From NCBI GenBank assembly GCA_964435115.1, contig CAYSYM010000031.1:1-43950 (forward strand): a DNA stretch of 43,950 nucleotides, given 5' to 3'. The translations under genes and the position numbers were made by a program. The notes beneath the pieces were generated by a model. The model did no database searches. It was not told the DNA's origin and saw only the letters and a list, made by a program, of their open reading frames with translations. Source of the stretch: CAYSYM01 sp964435115 (GTDB taxonomy: Bacteria > Chloroflexota > UBA6077 > CF-72). This document shows positions 17,216 through 24,342 of the stretch, in pieces. Position 1 is the first letter of the stretch. Each line of letters starts with the position of its first letter.

Positions 17216-17605
17216 CTAGCGCATGACCAGCCGGGCCAGGCGCGGGCCGAACAGCGCTAGCGCCACCAGGACAGCCCCCACGGCGGTTACGAGCACGCCG
17301 GCCGCGGCAGCATCCTTGGCCTGCTTGACCAGCGGGTGAGGCGTCGGGTGCGCCGCATCGCACGCCGCCTCCAGCGCGGTGTTGAAGGCCTCCGCCGCCA
17401 GCACGGCGGTGATGGCGAGGACCACCACTGCCGTTTCGGCCGGAGTGAGGCCCAGCACCACGGACGCGACCACGGCCAGGGCCGCGGCGACCAGGTGGAT
17501 CGCGAAGTTCGGCTGCGTTCGGGCGATAAAGCGGAGGCCTTCGAAGGCGAAGGCGAACGACCGGCAGACGCGGCGCACGCCTGTCCAGCGGGTCGAGCCG
17601 GGCAC
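17216..17605 (-). CDS. dgkA: Diacylglycerol/undecaprenol kinase, DgkA family
   Basis: Small integral-membrane lipid kinase, most likely an undecaprenol kinase of the DgkA type. The protein has three hydrophobic helices and the family signature EAFNTALEAACDAAH then HPLVKQAKDAAAAGVLV. I place the start at GTG 17605 (VPGSTRWTGVRRVCRSFAFA, 129 residues), which suits the usual length of 120-130; the ORF reaches back to 17803 inside ybeY but that part is an out-of-frame shadow. A weak AGGTGG lies upstream. It is the last gene of the yqeY-pgpH-ybeY-dgkA series, a common grouping. Confidence 0.9.
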   Translation of the reverse strand: MPGSTRWTGVRRVCRSFAFAFEGLRFIARTQPNFAIHLVAAALAVVASVVLGLTPAETAVVVLAITAVLAAEAFNTALEAACDAAHPTPHPLVKQAKDAAAAGVLVTAVGAVLVALALFGPRLARLVMR

Positions 17606-17672
17606 GCGGACGCCACCTGAGCCCCCGCGTTCCGGCCGGGATGGGTCCAGAGCTGGAGCCGTGGAATCGACG

Positions 17673-18158
17673 CTAGCGGGTGAGGCCAAGGGGCGTGAGC
17701 GCCTCCTCCTCGCGAGTGCGCATGCGGCGGCGTTCTGCCTCCTCCTCGTGGTCGTAGCCGAGGAGGTGCAGGACGCCGTGCGCCACCAGATAGGCCAGCT
17801 CACGCGCGGCCGAGTGCCCGTACCCCCGGGCTTGCGCCTGCACGCGGGGGTATGAGATCACCACGTCCCCCAGGTTGATCGGGTCGTCCGGCGGCAGCAC
17901 GAAGCGCATGTCGCTCGGGTCGTGCAGCGGAAAGGACAGGACGTCCGTGGGCGCGTCCTTCCCGCGGTGGTCGCGGTTCAGCGCGCGGATCGTCTCGTCG
18001 CCCACCAGGTGCAACGTCAGGCTGTACCGGCCCGGCGCCACCTCAGGCGCGACGATCGATGCCACGAGCTGGCGCAGGCGCGGCTCGTCCCACGCCGCCT
18101 CGAGCCCGGCTTCCACCACGAGCTCCACCTCCACGGCCGTGGGATCAAGCCGGCGCAT
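17673..18158 (-). CDS. ybeY: Endoribonuclease YbeY
   Basis: Metal-dependent single-strand RNase involved in 16S rRNA 3'-end maturation and ribosome quality control. It has 161 residues; the zinc-binding signature HGVLHLLGYDHEEE is complete (H-x3-H-x5-H), preceded by LNRDHRGKDAPTDVLSFP. The start ATG 18158 overlaps the pgpH end by 14 bp, suggesting translational coupling. The short C-terminal tail beyond the motif is normal. Confidence 0.96.
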   Translation of the reverse strand: MRRLDPTAVEVELVVEAGLEAAWDEPRLRQLVASIVAPEVAPGRYSLTLHLVGDETIRALNRDHRGKDAPTDVLSFPLHDPSDMRFVLPPDDPINLGDVVISYPRVQAQARGYGHSAARELAYLVAHGVLHLLGYDHEEEAERRRMRTREEEALTPLGLTR

Positions 18159-20271
18159 CGGTCGGGAGCGGGAGGGCGCTCGCGCTCTCGCTGGCTGAGG
18201 TCGTGGGCGGGTAGGGGATACGTGGGTGGTAGATGCCGTTCAAGAGCGCCACGAAGGACTGCTTGATCCTGGTGAGGTCGCGCAGCGTCAGGTCGCACTC
18301 GTCGAACTGGCCGTCCTCGAGCCGCTGGCGCACGATCCGCTCGACGAGTAGCTCGAGCGCTTCGGGGGAGTGGTCCCGCGACGCTCGCGCGGCCGCCTCC
18401 GTGCTGTCGGCGAGCATGAGGAGGGCCGCCTCTCGCGACTGCGGCCGGGGGCCCGGGTAGGTGAACAGCAGCGGGTCGACCTCGCTCTCCGACTGCTCGG
18501 CCGCCTGCTGGTAGAAGAAGCTGATCGTGCGGGTGCCGTGGTGCTGCGGGATCATCTCCCGGATGCGCGCTGGCAGCCCGTACTTTTCTGCCAGGGCCAC
18601 CCCGTCCATGACGTGCGCGGCGATCACCTGAGCGGACGTCACCGGGTCCAGCGACTCGTGGATGTTCTCCCGGATGTCCGCCTGGTTCTCGATGAACGCC
18701 CAGGGGCGCTCCAGCTTGCCGATGTCGTGGTAGTAGGCGGCCACCCGCACGACGAGCGGATCGGCGCCGATGACTTCCGCCGCCCGCTCGGCCAGGTTGC
18801 CGACCATGATGCTGTGGTGGTAGGTGCCGGGCGCCTCCATCAGCAGCCGCCGCAGGAGCGGCTGAGTCGGCGTGGCTAGCTCCAGGAGCTGCATGGTCGT
18901 CAGAATGCCGAACACCCGACCGACGATGGCGAAACTGCCGACGGCCAGCAGGGACGAGAGCATGCCGTTCACGCCCATCTCGAAACCGATGACCGTGAGC
19001 GAAGGCCAATCGTCCGAGCGGCTGGTCAGGAAGAAGGCCAGGTAGGTCCCGAACTGGGCGAGCGCGATGAAGGCGCCGGCGACGAAGTAGGCGAAGAGGC
19101 GCTCCTTCCGCCACACCGCCAGCGCGCCCACGGCCGTGCCGACGATGCCGACCGCGGCGGCTTCCATGGAGTTGCCGGCGATCCACGCCGTGGCCAGCGA
19201 CAGCAGTACGCCGATCACGATGGCCAGCCGGGCGTCGAGGAGCGTGGAGACGAGCATCGCCACGGCGGGCAGTGGGAAGACGTACACCCACAGCGGCCGG
19301 CCGGGGATGACCATCTTCGCCGCGACCGTCGTGACCACGAGGGCCGCTGCCAGCAACGCCAGGCGGCGGTGGCGGCGGAGCAGCTCCGGGTCGAAGTGCC
19401 AGACGTACGCTCCCAGGATCCCAACCAGCGTCGCCGCGAAGAGGAGCGCCCCGCCGAGCGACTGCCAGTCCAGCTCGGGGTTGCGGAGTCCGAGCGCTTC
19501 GAGCGCCTCCACGTCCAGCGGGCCGATGAGCTGTCCATCGCGGACAACCGTCTGGCCGCGCTCGTACACCTGCACGACCGGCGCCACCGCCTCCTGAGCG
19601 TCCCGGCGGGCGCGCGCGGTCGCCTCCTCGTTCACCACCAGGTTCGATCGGACGAAGCGCCCGGCCAGCTCCACGATGGCGCCGCGGTCCACATCGCCGA
19701 AGCTCGGGCTGACCCGGAGCGGCAGCGTGCGCCGCGCGTCCTCCACCGCGTCGTCACCGATGCGGTCCTTCAGCACATCGGCCAGGAGGCGCTGGCTCTC
19801 GCTCACCACGGCGTTCCAGCGCGTCTCGTCCGCCTCGGCCAGTCGCTGGATGGTGGCATCACTCAGCGGTGGCGAGAGGAGCTGGCGAATACCGTCGCGC
19901 CGGTCCTCTACGCCCTGGTAGGGCGCGGCGCGGACGGTGCCGACGGCCTGGATGAGGTCGGCCAGGGCGCGGCGCTGCTGCGCGATCACCGGGTAGTCCA
20001 GCTCCACGACCGGCGCCACCTGGGCGGCGACCTGCTCGCGTGCGGCCCGCGTGCGGAGCTGGCTGACGTACGACGCCTTGCGCGGCGCGCGGACGCTGTA
20101 GGGAGCGACGTCGCCCTCGCGCACCTCGTACGCCCGGGGCAGCAGGTTCACGCTCAGCGCCAGCGCCAGCAGGACGGCGGTCCCCACGGCGATCACGAGC
20201 GCGCGCAGCGCACGCGGGTCCGGCCGCAGCGCGGGCCGGCTCGGCTGTGGCGTGGACGGCTCGAACGGCAC
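18145..20271 (-). CDS. pgpH: 7TM-HD family phosphohydrolase (PgpH-like)
   Basis: Membrane protein of 708 residues with the PgpH/YqfF layout: a first TM helix (about 26-46), a long extracytoplasmic 7TMR-HDED domain, seven TM helices (about 270-455), then a cytoplasmic HD phosphohydrolase domain. The metal-binding residues are visible: HH at about 485-486 (TYHHSIMVGNLAERA), H515-D516 in YYHDIGKLERP, and HHGTRTISFFYQQA further on. Known members hydrolyse c-di-AMP, so a role in c-di-AMP turnover is likely but inferred. The partner ybeY overlaps its 3' end. Confidence 0.94.
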   Translation of the reverse strand: MPFEPSTPQPSRPALRPDPRALRALVIAVGTAVLLALALSVNLLPRAYEVREGDVAPYSVRAPRKASYVSQLRTRAAREQVAAQVAPVVELDYPVIAQQRRALADLIQAVGTVRAAPYQGVEDRRDGIRQLLSPPLSDATIQRLAEADETRWNAVVSESQRLLADVLKDRIGDDAVEDARRTLPLRVSPSFGDVDRGAIVELAGRFVRSNLVVNEEATARARRDAQEAVAPVVQVYERGQTVVRDGQLIGPLDVEALEALGLRNPELDWQSLGGALLFAATLVGILGAYVWHFDPELLRRHRRLALLAAALVVTTVAAKMVIPGRPLWVYVFPLPAVAMLVSTLLDARLAIVIGVLLSLATAWIAGNSMEAAAVGIVGTAVGALAVWRKERLFAYFVAGAFIALAQFGTYLAFFLTSRSDDWPSLTVIGFEMGVNGMLSSLLAVGSFAIVGRVFGILTTMQLLELATPTQPLLRRLLMEAPGTYHHSIMVGNLAERAAEVIGADPLVVRVAAYYHDIGKLERPWAFIENQADIRENIHESLDPVTSAQVIAAHVMDGVALAEKYGLPARIREMIPQHHGTRTISFFYQQAAEQSESEVDPLLFTYPGPRPQSREAALLMLADSTEAAARASRDHSPEALELLVERIVRQRLEDGQFDECDLTLRDLTRIKQSFVALLNGIYHPRIPYPPTTSASESASALPLPTDAPA

Positions 20272-20299
20272 GGCTCTGCCCGCCCCGAGACGGCGTGGG

Positions 20300-20851
20300 C
20301 TAGGCGCCAGCGCCGAGGACGGCCTGGACGCGCGCGCTGACCCGCTTCATGTCGGCCCGCCCGCGCAGCCGCTGCGACAGGAGGGCCATCACGCGGCCCT
20401 GGTCGCGCGGCCCACGGGCGCCCGCGTCCGCGATCGCGGCTTCGATTGCCGCTTCAAGCTCGGGCTCCCCCACCGCGGGTGGGAGGTACCCCTGCACCAC
20501 CCCGAGCTGGGCCTCTTCCACCGCCACCAGGTCCGCGCGGTGCCCCTGCCGGAACCCGTCAATCGACTGTCGGTGCTGTTTGACCCGCTGTTGGAGCACG
20601 CTCAGCTCGTCGTCGTCGGTGAGGTCCACCTCGACCCGCAGACGATCGACCTCGGCCTGCTGCGCGGGTGTGAGCTGCGTCTCCTCGCCGCGCAGCAGCA
20701 GCCCGCGCTTCTCCAGCACGCGCGCCAGCTTCGCCTGTCGCTCGGACTTGAGCGCCGCCAGGAGCCCGCGGATCTCGTCGCGCCGAACGGTGTCGCCGGC
20801 GCGCATCGCGTCCTTGAGATCCTCGGCGAGCCGATCGGCGAGCGCGCTCAT
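20300..20851 (-). CDS. GatB/YqeY-domain protein
   Basis: YqeY-family protein, 183 residues from ATG 20851. The fold is related to the tRNA-binding tail of GatB; the cellular role is not firmly known. Recognisable blocks are LADRLAEDLKDAMRAGD, VLQQRVKQHRQSIDGF, EEAQLGVVQGYLPPAV and LRGRADMKRVSARVQAVLG. It is about 30-35 residues longer than typical members because of an insertion near residues 43-85 (GLLLRGEETQLTPAQQAEVD and after). A TATAAT box ends nine bases before the ATG, which argues for this start over an upstream one at 20917. It is the first gene of the yqeY-pgpH-ybeY-dgkA run. Confidence 0.92.
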   Translation of the reverse strand: MSALADRLAEDLKDAMRAGDTVRRDEIRGLLAALKSERQAKLARVLEKRGLLLRGEETQLTPAQQAEVDRLRVEVDLTDDDELSVLQQRVKQHRQSIDGFRQGHRADLVAVEEAQLGVVQGYLPPAVGEPELEAAIEAAIADAGARGPRDQGRVMALLSQRLRGRADMKRVSARVQAVLGAGA

Positions 20852-20860
20852 CAAGTGGCG

Positions 20861-20866
20861 ATTATA
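20861..20866 (-). promoter_or_regulatory. TATAAT -10 box of yqeY, near-leaderless
   Basis: A consensus TATAAT on the minus strand is followed by CGCCACTTG and then ATG 20851. The transcript would start at most about three bases before the start codon. No Shine-Dalgarno site is available. The 285 bp between here and the next gene on the plus strand hold a TACACT at 20929-20934, a possible promoter for the following plus-strand genes, and nothing else that I recognise. Confidence 0.6.
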
Positions 20867-21136
20867 GGCGTCTGGAGGGAGGGAGGGCCGCGTGCCTGGC
20901 GCCGCCCTGCCCGACACCAGGGGTGCGGTACACTGTGCCGACGTTACCCCTTACGCCGGCCGCGCAGGGCCGCGCCGCATCGCTCCACGCAGCTCCGCCG
21001 GGGGCCACCTACGTGCCCCCACCGGGACCCTGCTGCGGCCACCTCGGCCGCCGAGCGGCGCAGGCCACGCATCCCTGGGCCGATCGACACCGAGGTCGGC
21101 AGACCCTGGCGGCCTCTCCGGAGAGGACGAGCAGCC

Positions 21137-21319
21137 ATGGCTCGCTGTGAAGAGTGCAACCGAAAAGTGGACCAGCCGTCCAGGCACCTGGTGAACGGCC
21201 GCATCCTCTGCGGCATCCACGATCCGCGGCCGCCGCACGAGCGCCAGACGCAGGAGCTGCCACGCGGGGCCGCCCCGCCCCGGCGCTCCAGCCCGAGCGC
21301 GCCCGAGCCGGCCGGGTAG
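21137..21319 (+). CDS. Hypothetical 60-residue protein with zinc-ribbon-like Cys/His
   Basis: Not assigned to a named family. It begins MARCEECNRKVDQPSRHLVN and carries CxxC then a CGIHD element, so four potential metal ligands (C4, C7, C25, H28 or nearby) suggest a small zinc-binding knuckle. The C-terminal half is Pro/Arg/Ser-rich and probably disordered. GAGAGGACGAG lies at a normal distance before ATG 21137, and it is followed 21 bp later by a LapA-like gene on the same strand, so it looks translated. No function is proposed. Confidence 0.6.
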   Translation: MARCEECNRKVDQPSRHLVNGRILCGIHDPRPPHERQTQELPRGAAPPRRSSPSAPEPAG

Positions 21320-21340
21320 CTGCCGTCTGACAGACCTCCG

Positions 21341-21730
21341 ATGCAGGTCACCGTGTTCCTGGCGCTGGCGTTCTCGATCGTCATCGCGGTGTTCGCCGTC
21401 CAGAACACCACGCCAGTGGCCGTGTCCTTCCTCACCCTGCGGGCAGAGAACGTGGCGGTCTCGGTGCTGGTGCTCATCTCCGCGGCGCTCGGCGCCGGGG
21501 TGATGCTGCTGCTCGGCCTCGCCCGCGAGGTCCGCGTGCGACTCCGCCAGCGGAGCCTGGCCCAGCGGCTCAAGCAGGCCGAGGCACGCCTGCATGACCT
21601 GGAAGCCGAAGCTGCCGCCAGGCCGGCTGCCGCGGCCAGCCCTCCAGTCCTCGGCCCGGGGGCTGAGCTGGCCCCCACGGACGCTCCGCCCACGGTCGTC
21701 GCTCCCGCGGCCACCGACAAGCCGGCCTGA
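21341..21730 (+). CDS. LapA-like (DUF1049) membrane protein
   Basis: Small inner-membrane protein of 129 residues. Two TM helices (about 3-19 and 40-62) flank the characteristic QNTTPVAVSFLTL segment of the LapA/DUF1049 family. A predicted coiled-coil follows (RLRQRSLAQRLKQAEARLHD then LEAEAAAR), and then an Ala/Pro-rich tail of about 35 residues. Enterobacterial LapA works in LPS-assembly control, but homologues are widespread in bacteria without LPS, so no specific role can be stated here. Confidence 0.8.
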   Translation: MQVTVFLALAFSIVIAVFAVQNTTPVAVSFLTLRAENVAVSVLVLISAALGAGVMLLLGLAREVRVRLRQRSLAQRLKQAEARLHDLEAEAAARPAAAASPPVLGPGAELAPTDAPPTVVAPAATDKPA

Positions 21731-21820
21731 GCGCTTCCCGCGTCGCCCGGCTCGCCCCGTCGTCGCGGTTGCCCTCGTCTGCTGCACCGGCCGCGGGTGA
21801 TGAAAACGCCCTGGACGAGT

Positions 21821-21899
21821 CGCCCCAATCCGTGGATTCCAGATGCAGAGCTTCACCCGGCGGGCGAAGGATGTGATGGCGAACTCACGAATTGGGGCG
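21821..21899. repeat. 14-bp inverted repeat enclosing a nested hairpin
   Basis: CGCCCCAATCCGTG (21821-21834) pairs with CACGAATTGGGGCG (21886-21899) with one mismatch in 14. Inside, CTTC-A-CCCGGCGGG-C-GAAG (21851-21869) makes a second stem. The element is about 79 bp. It could be a structured RNA, a terminator for the lapA-like gene, or a mobile-element remnant. The motif CGCCCCAATTCG also occurs at about 26348-26359 in the other acyl-CoA synthetase promoter region. Confidence 0.5.
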
Positions 21900-22014
21900 C
21901 CGGCGCACCCCGTGCGGCTTGGTGGCGGTTGTTTATGATAGCAGCTGGGGAGCAGTGGCCTAACCCCGCCCGATGGGGGGCCAGCACACGGCTCAGGGTC
22001 TCGACCGTCTCCGC

Positions 22015-22065
22015 CCCCTGCCTGCGCCCGCGCGGGCCGGCCAGGGGCGCGGCCGCAGGCAGGGG
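22015..22065. repeat. 12-bp perfect inverted repeat upstream of acs
   Basis: CCCCTGCCTGCG (22015-22026) and CGCAGGCAGGGG (22054-22065) are perfectly complementary over 12 bp, with a 27-nt GC-rich interior that can itself fold. It lies about 100 bp before the acs start. There is no T tract after it. A termination or attenuation hairpin in the acs leader is a reasonable guess. Confidence 0.45.
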
Positions 22066-22161
22066 CACCACCCGGAGGGCGCGCCAGGGCGCCTCGGTCA
22101 ACACGGGACGACGTGAGCCAGGCGCCCCGAGGGGAGAGCCTGCTAATCAGGAGGTCAGCGG

Positions 22162-24291
22162 ATGGCACAAGCGATGGTAGAAGAGCAACCCGGCGTGCAG
22201 CTCAGTGAGGCACAGATTGCGGTTCACTGGAAGGAAGAGGACTACCACTCCCCGCCGGCGAAGTTCATTGCCCAGGCCAACGCGGGCGATCCAAGCATCT
22301 TCGAGCGATTCTCCGAGCAGAACTTTCCCGAGTGTTTCAAGGAATATGCCGACTTGCTGACATGGGACAAATACTGGCATACGACTCTTGATACGAGCAA
22401 CGCACCCTTCTGGAAGTGGTTTGTTGGTGGCAAGCTGAATGCCTGCTACAATTGCGTCGATCGACACCTGCCACAGAACAGGAACAAGGCGGCGTTTATT
22501 TGGGTTGCGGAACCTGAGGACGAAGACGCGAAGACGCTGACATATCAGGAACTATACGTGCGGGTCAACGAGTTTGCCGCGCTCCTGAGGGACGTGTGCC
22601 AGGCCAGGACGGGTGACAGGATCACCTTCCATCTCCCGATGGTCCCGGAGCTGCCGGTCGCGATGCTGGCCTGCGCCCGTCTCGGCGTCATCCACTCCGA
22701 GGTGTTCGGTGGGTTCAGCGGCCAGGCGTGCGGTGAACGGATCGTCGACTCTGGCAGCCACATCCTCATCACCATCGACGCCTACTACCGCAACGGCGAC
22801 CTCATCGACCACAAGAGCAAGGCCGACGAGGCGGTTGAATACGCCGCGAAGAACGGCGTGAAGATCGACAAGGTCCTGGTCTGGCGACGGCACCCGGGCA
22901 AGTACTCCTCACCGACGCCGATGGTCGACGGGCGGGACTACTTCGTCGATGATCTCCTGAAGGACTTCCGTGGAGCAACAGTGCCCCCCGTATCAATGCC
23001 GGCCGAAGCTCCGCTGTTCCTGATGTACACCAGTGGCACGACGGCCAAGCCCAAGGGGTGCCAGCATAGCACCGGGGGCTACCTCGCCTACGTTGCCGGG
23101 ACGTCCAAGTACTATCAGGACATCCACCCAGAGGACACCTACTGGTGCTTCGCCGACATCGGGTGGATTACCGGCCATTCGTACATCGTGTACGGACCCC
23201 TGGCGCTGGGTGCGACGAGCGTAATGTACGAAGGAGTGCCGACCTTTCCGGACGCTGGACGGCCGTGGCGGATAGCCGAGCGGCTCGGCGTGAATGTCTT
23301 CCACACCGCGCCGACCACCATTCGCATGCTGCGCAAGGCAGGACCGGACGAGCCCAAGAAGTACACCTACCACTTCAAGCACATGACGACGGTGGGTGAG
23401 CCGATTGAACCTGAAGTGTGGCGCTGGTACTACCAGGTGGTCGGCAAGGGCGAGGCCACGATCGTCGACACCTGGTGGCAGACCGAGAATGGAGGCTTCC
23501 TGGGCAGCACGCTACCGGCGCTGCAGCCGATGAAGCCCGGGAGCTGCGGGCCGGGGGTGCTGGGCGTCTACCCCGTCATCTACGACGAGCTGGGGAACGA
23601 GGTCCCGGCAGGGAGTGGCAAGGCTGGCAACATCTGCATTCGCAATCCGTGGCCGGGCATCTTCCAGACGATCTGGGGCCAGCCGGAGCGGTATGTCGCG
23701 ACTTACTACGCGAAGTACTGCAAGAACCGCGAGAGCAAGGACTGGCGTGACTGGCCCTACTTCGCTGGAGATGGCGCCGTCCAGGCGGCGGATGGCTATT
23801 TCCGGATCCTGGGACGCGTTGACGACGTCATCAACGTCGCTGGCCACCGCCTGGGCACGAAGGAGCTGGAGTCAGCCTGCCTCACAGTCGAGGAGATCGC
23901 GGAGGCTGCCGCCGTGCCCGTGATGGACGAGGTCAGGGGCAGGGCGGTCGAGATGTACGTTGCTGTGAAGCCCGGCTATCGTCCGAGCGTCGAGATCGAG
24001 GAGCGGGTGCGTGGTGCGGTCGAGACGATCATCGGCAAGTTTGCGCGGCCGAAGAACGTGTGGATCGTGCCGGACATGCCGAAGACACGCTCTGGGAAGA
24101 TCATGCGCCGCGTTGTGGCCGGGATCTCGAACTTCGCAGAGCCTGGTGATATCACCACCCTGGCAAATCCCGAGATCGTGGAGACGATCCGCAAACAGGT
24201 GCAGTCGGCGAAGGTAGCGCGCGGCGAAGTGCCCCGTGAGCTATCAGCGCAAGAGCTCGAGGAGGTTGGCAGGTTCGGGCTGGCAGAGTAG
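22162..24291 (+). CDS. acs: Acetate--CoA ligase, AMP-forming (AcsA type)
   Basis: AMP-forming synthetase that converts acetate, ATP and CoA to acetyl-CoA. The 709-residue protein has the ANL-superfamily signature MYTSGTTAKPKGCQHSTGGY, the acetate pocket VDTWWQTENGGF with both tryptophans, the hinge and core A8 region FRILGRVDDVINVAGHRLGT, and the C-terminal acylation-regulated lysine in PKTRSGKIMRR. ATG 22162 has a strong AGGAGGTC ribosome-binding site. Its 5' third is noticeably AT-richer than the neighbours: 22321-22380 has 27 G+C of 60 (45%), against 40 of 60 in an atpA sample. This suggests recent acquisition or relaxed codon use. It is about 60 residues longer than typical Acs, partly in the N-terminal segment and partly in KYCKNRESKDWRDW. 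Confidence 0.93.
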   Translation: MAQAMVEEQPGVQLSEAQIAVHWKEEDYHSPPAKFIAQANAGDPSIFERFSEQNFPECFKEYADLLTWDKYWHTTLDTSNAPFWKWFVGGKLNACYNCVDRHLPQNRNKAAFIWVAEPEDEDAKTLTYQELYVRVNEFAALLRDVCQARTGDRITFHLPMVPELPVAMLACARLGVIHSEVFGGFSGQACGERIVDSGSHILITIDAYYRNGDLIDHKSKADEAVEYAAKNGVKIDKVLVWRRHPGKYSSPTPMVDGRDYFVDDLLKDFRGATVPPVSMPAEAPLFLMYTSGTTAKPKGCQHSTGGYLAYVAGTSKYYQDIHPEDTYWCFADIGWITGHSYIVYGPLALGATSVMYEGVPTFPDAGRPWRIAERLGVNVFHTAPTTIRMLRKAGPDEPKKYTYHFKHMTTVGEPIEPEVWRWYYQVVGKGEATIVDTWWQTENGGFLGSTLPALQPMKPGSCGPGVLGVYPVIYDELGNEVPAGSGKAGNICIRNPWPGIFQTIWGQPERYVATYYAKYCKNRESKDWRDWPYFAGDGAVQAADGYFRILGRVDDVINVAGHRLGTKELESACLTVEEIAEAAAVPVMDEVRGRAVEMYVAVKPGYRPSVEIEERVRGAVETIIGKFARPKNVWIVPDMPKTRSGKIMRRVVAGISNFAEPGDITTLANPEIVETIRKQVQSAKVARGEVPRELSAQELEEVGRFGLAE

Positions 24292-24292
24292 C

Positions 24293-24311
24293 GCCGGCCC
24301 CCGCGGCCGGC
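24293..24311. terminator. Hairpin between convergent acyl-CoA synthetase genes
   Basis: GCCGGCC (24293-24299) and GGCCGGC (24305-24311) are perfectly complementary around a five-base loop. The hairpin begins two bases after the acs stop codon and lies 31 bp beyond the opposing gene's stop. It lacks a T tract but its position suits a bidirectional terminator. Confidence 0.5.
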
Positions 24312-24342
24312 CTCGCTGTATCCGGCGTACCGGGCGTCCGTG

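Larger units (their letters stand above)
21731..22161. promoter_or_regulatory. 431-bp intergenic leader upstream of acs
   Basis: No credible gene lies here. It contains two strong inverted repeats listed separately (21821-21899 and 22015-22065). Just before acs, CCTG-CTAAT-CAGG forms a small hairpin whose 3' arm overlaps the AGGAGG ribosome-binding site. A less GC-rich stretch around 21930-21965 (TTTATGATAGCAG) could hold a promoter. The whole looks like a long regulated leader, but no known riboswitch class was recognised. Confidence 0.4.

Noticed and set aside
20892..21194. Short ORFs before the 60-residue Cys protein
   Set aside because: Arg/Pro/Ala-rich frames with no ribosome-binding site and no conserved pattern; probably non-coding.
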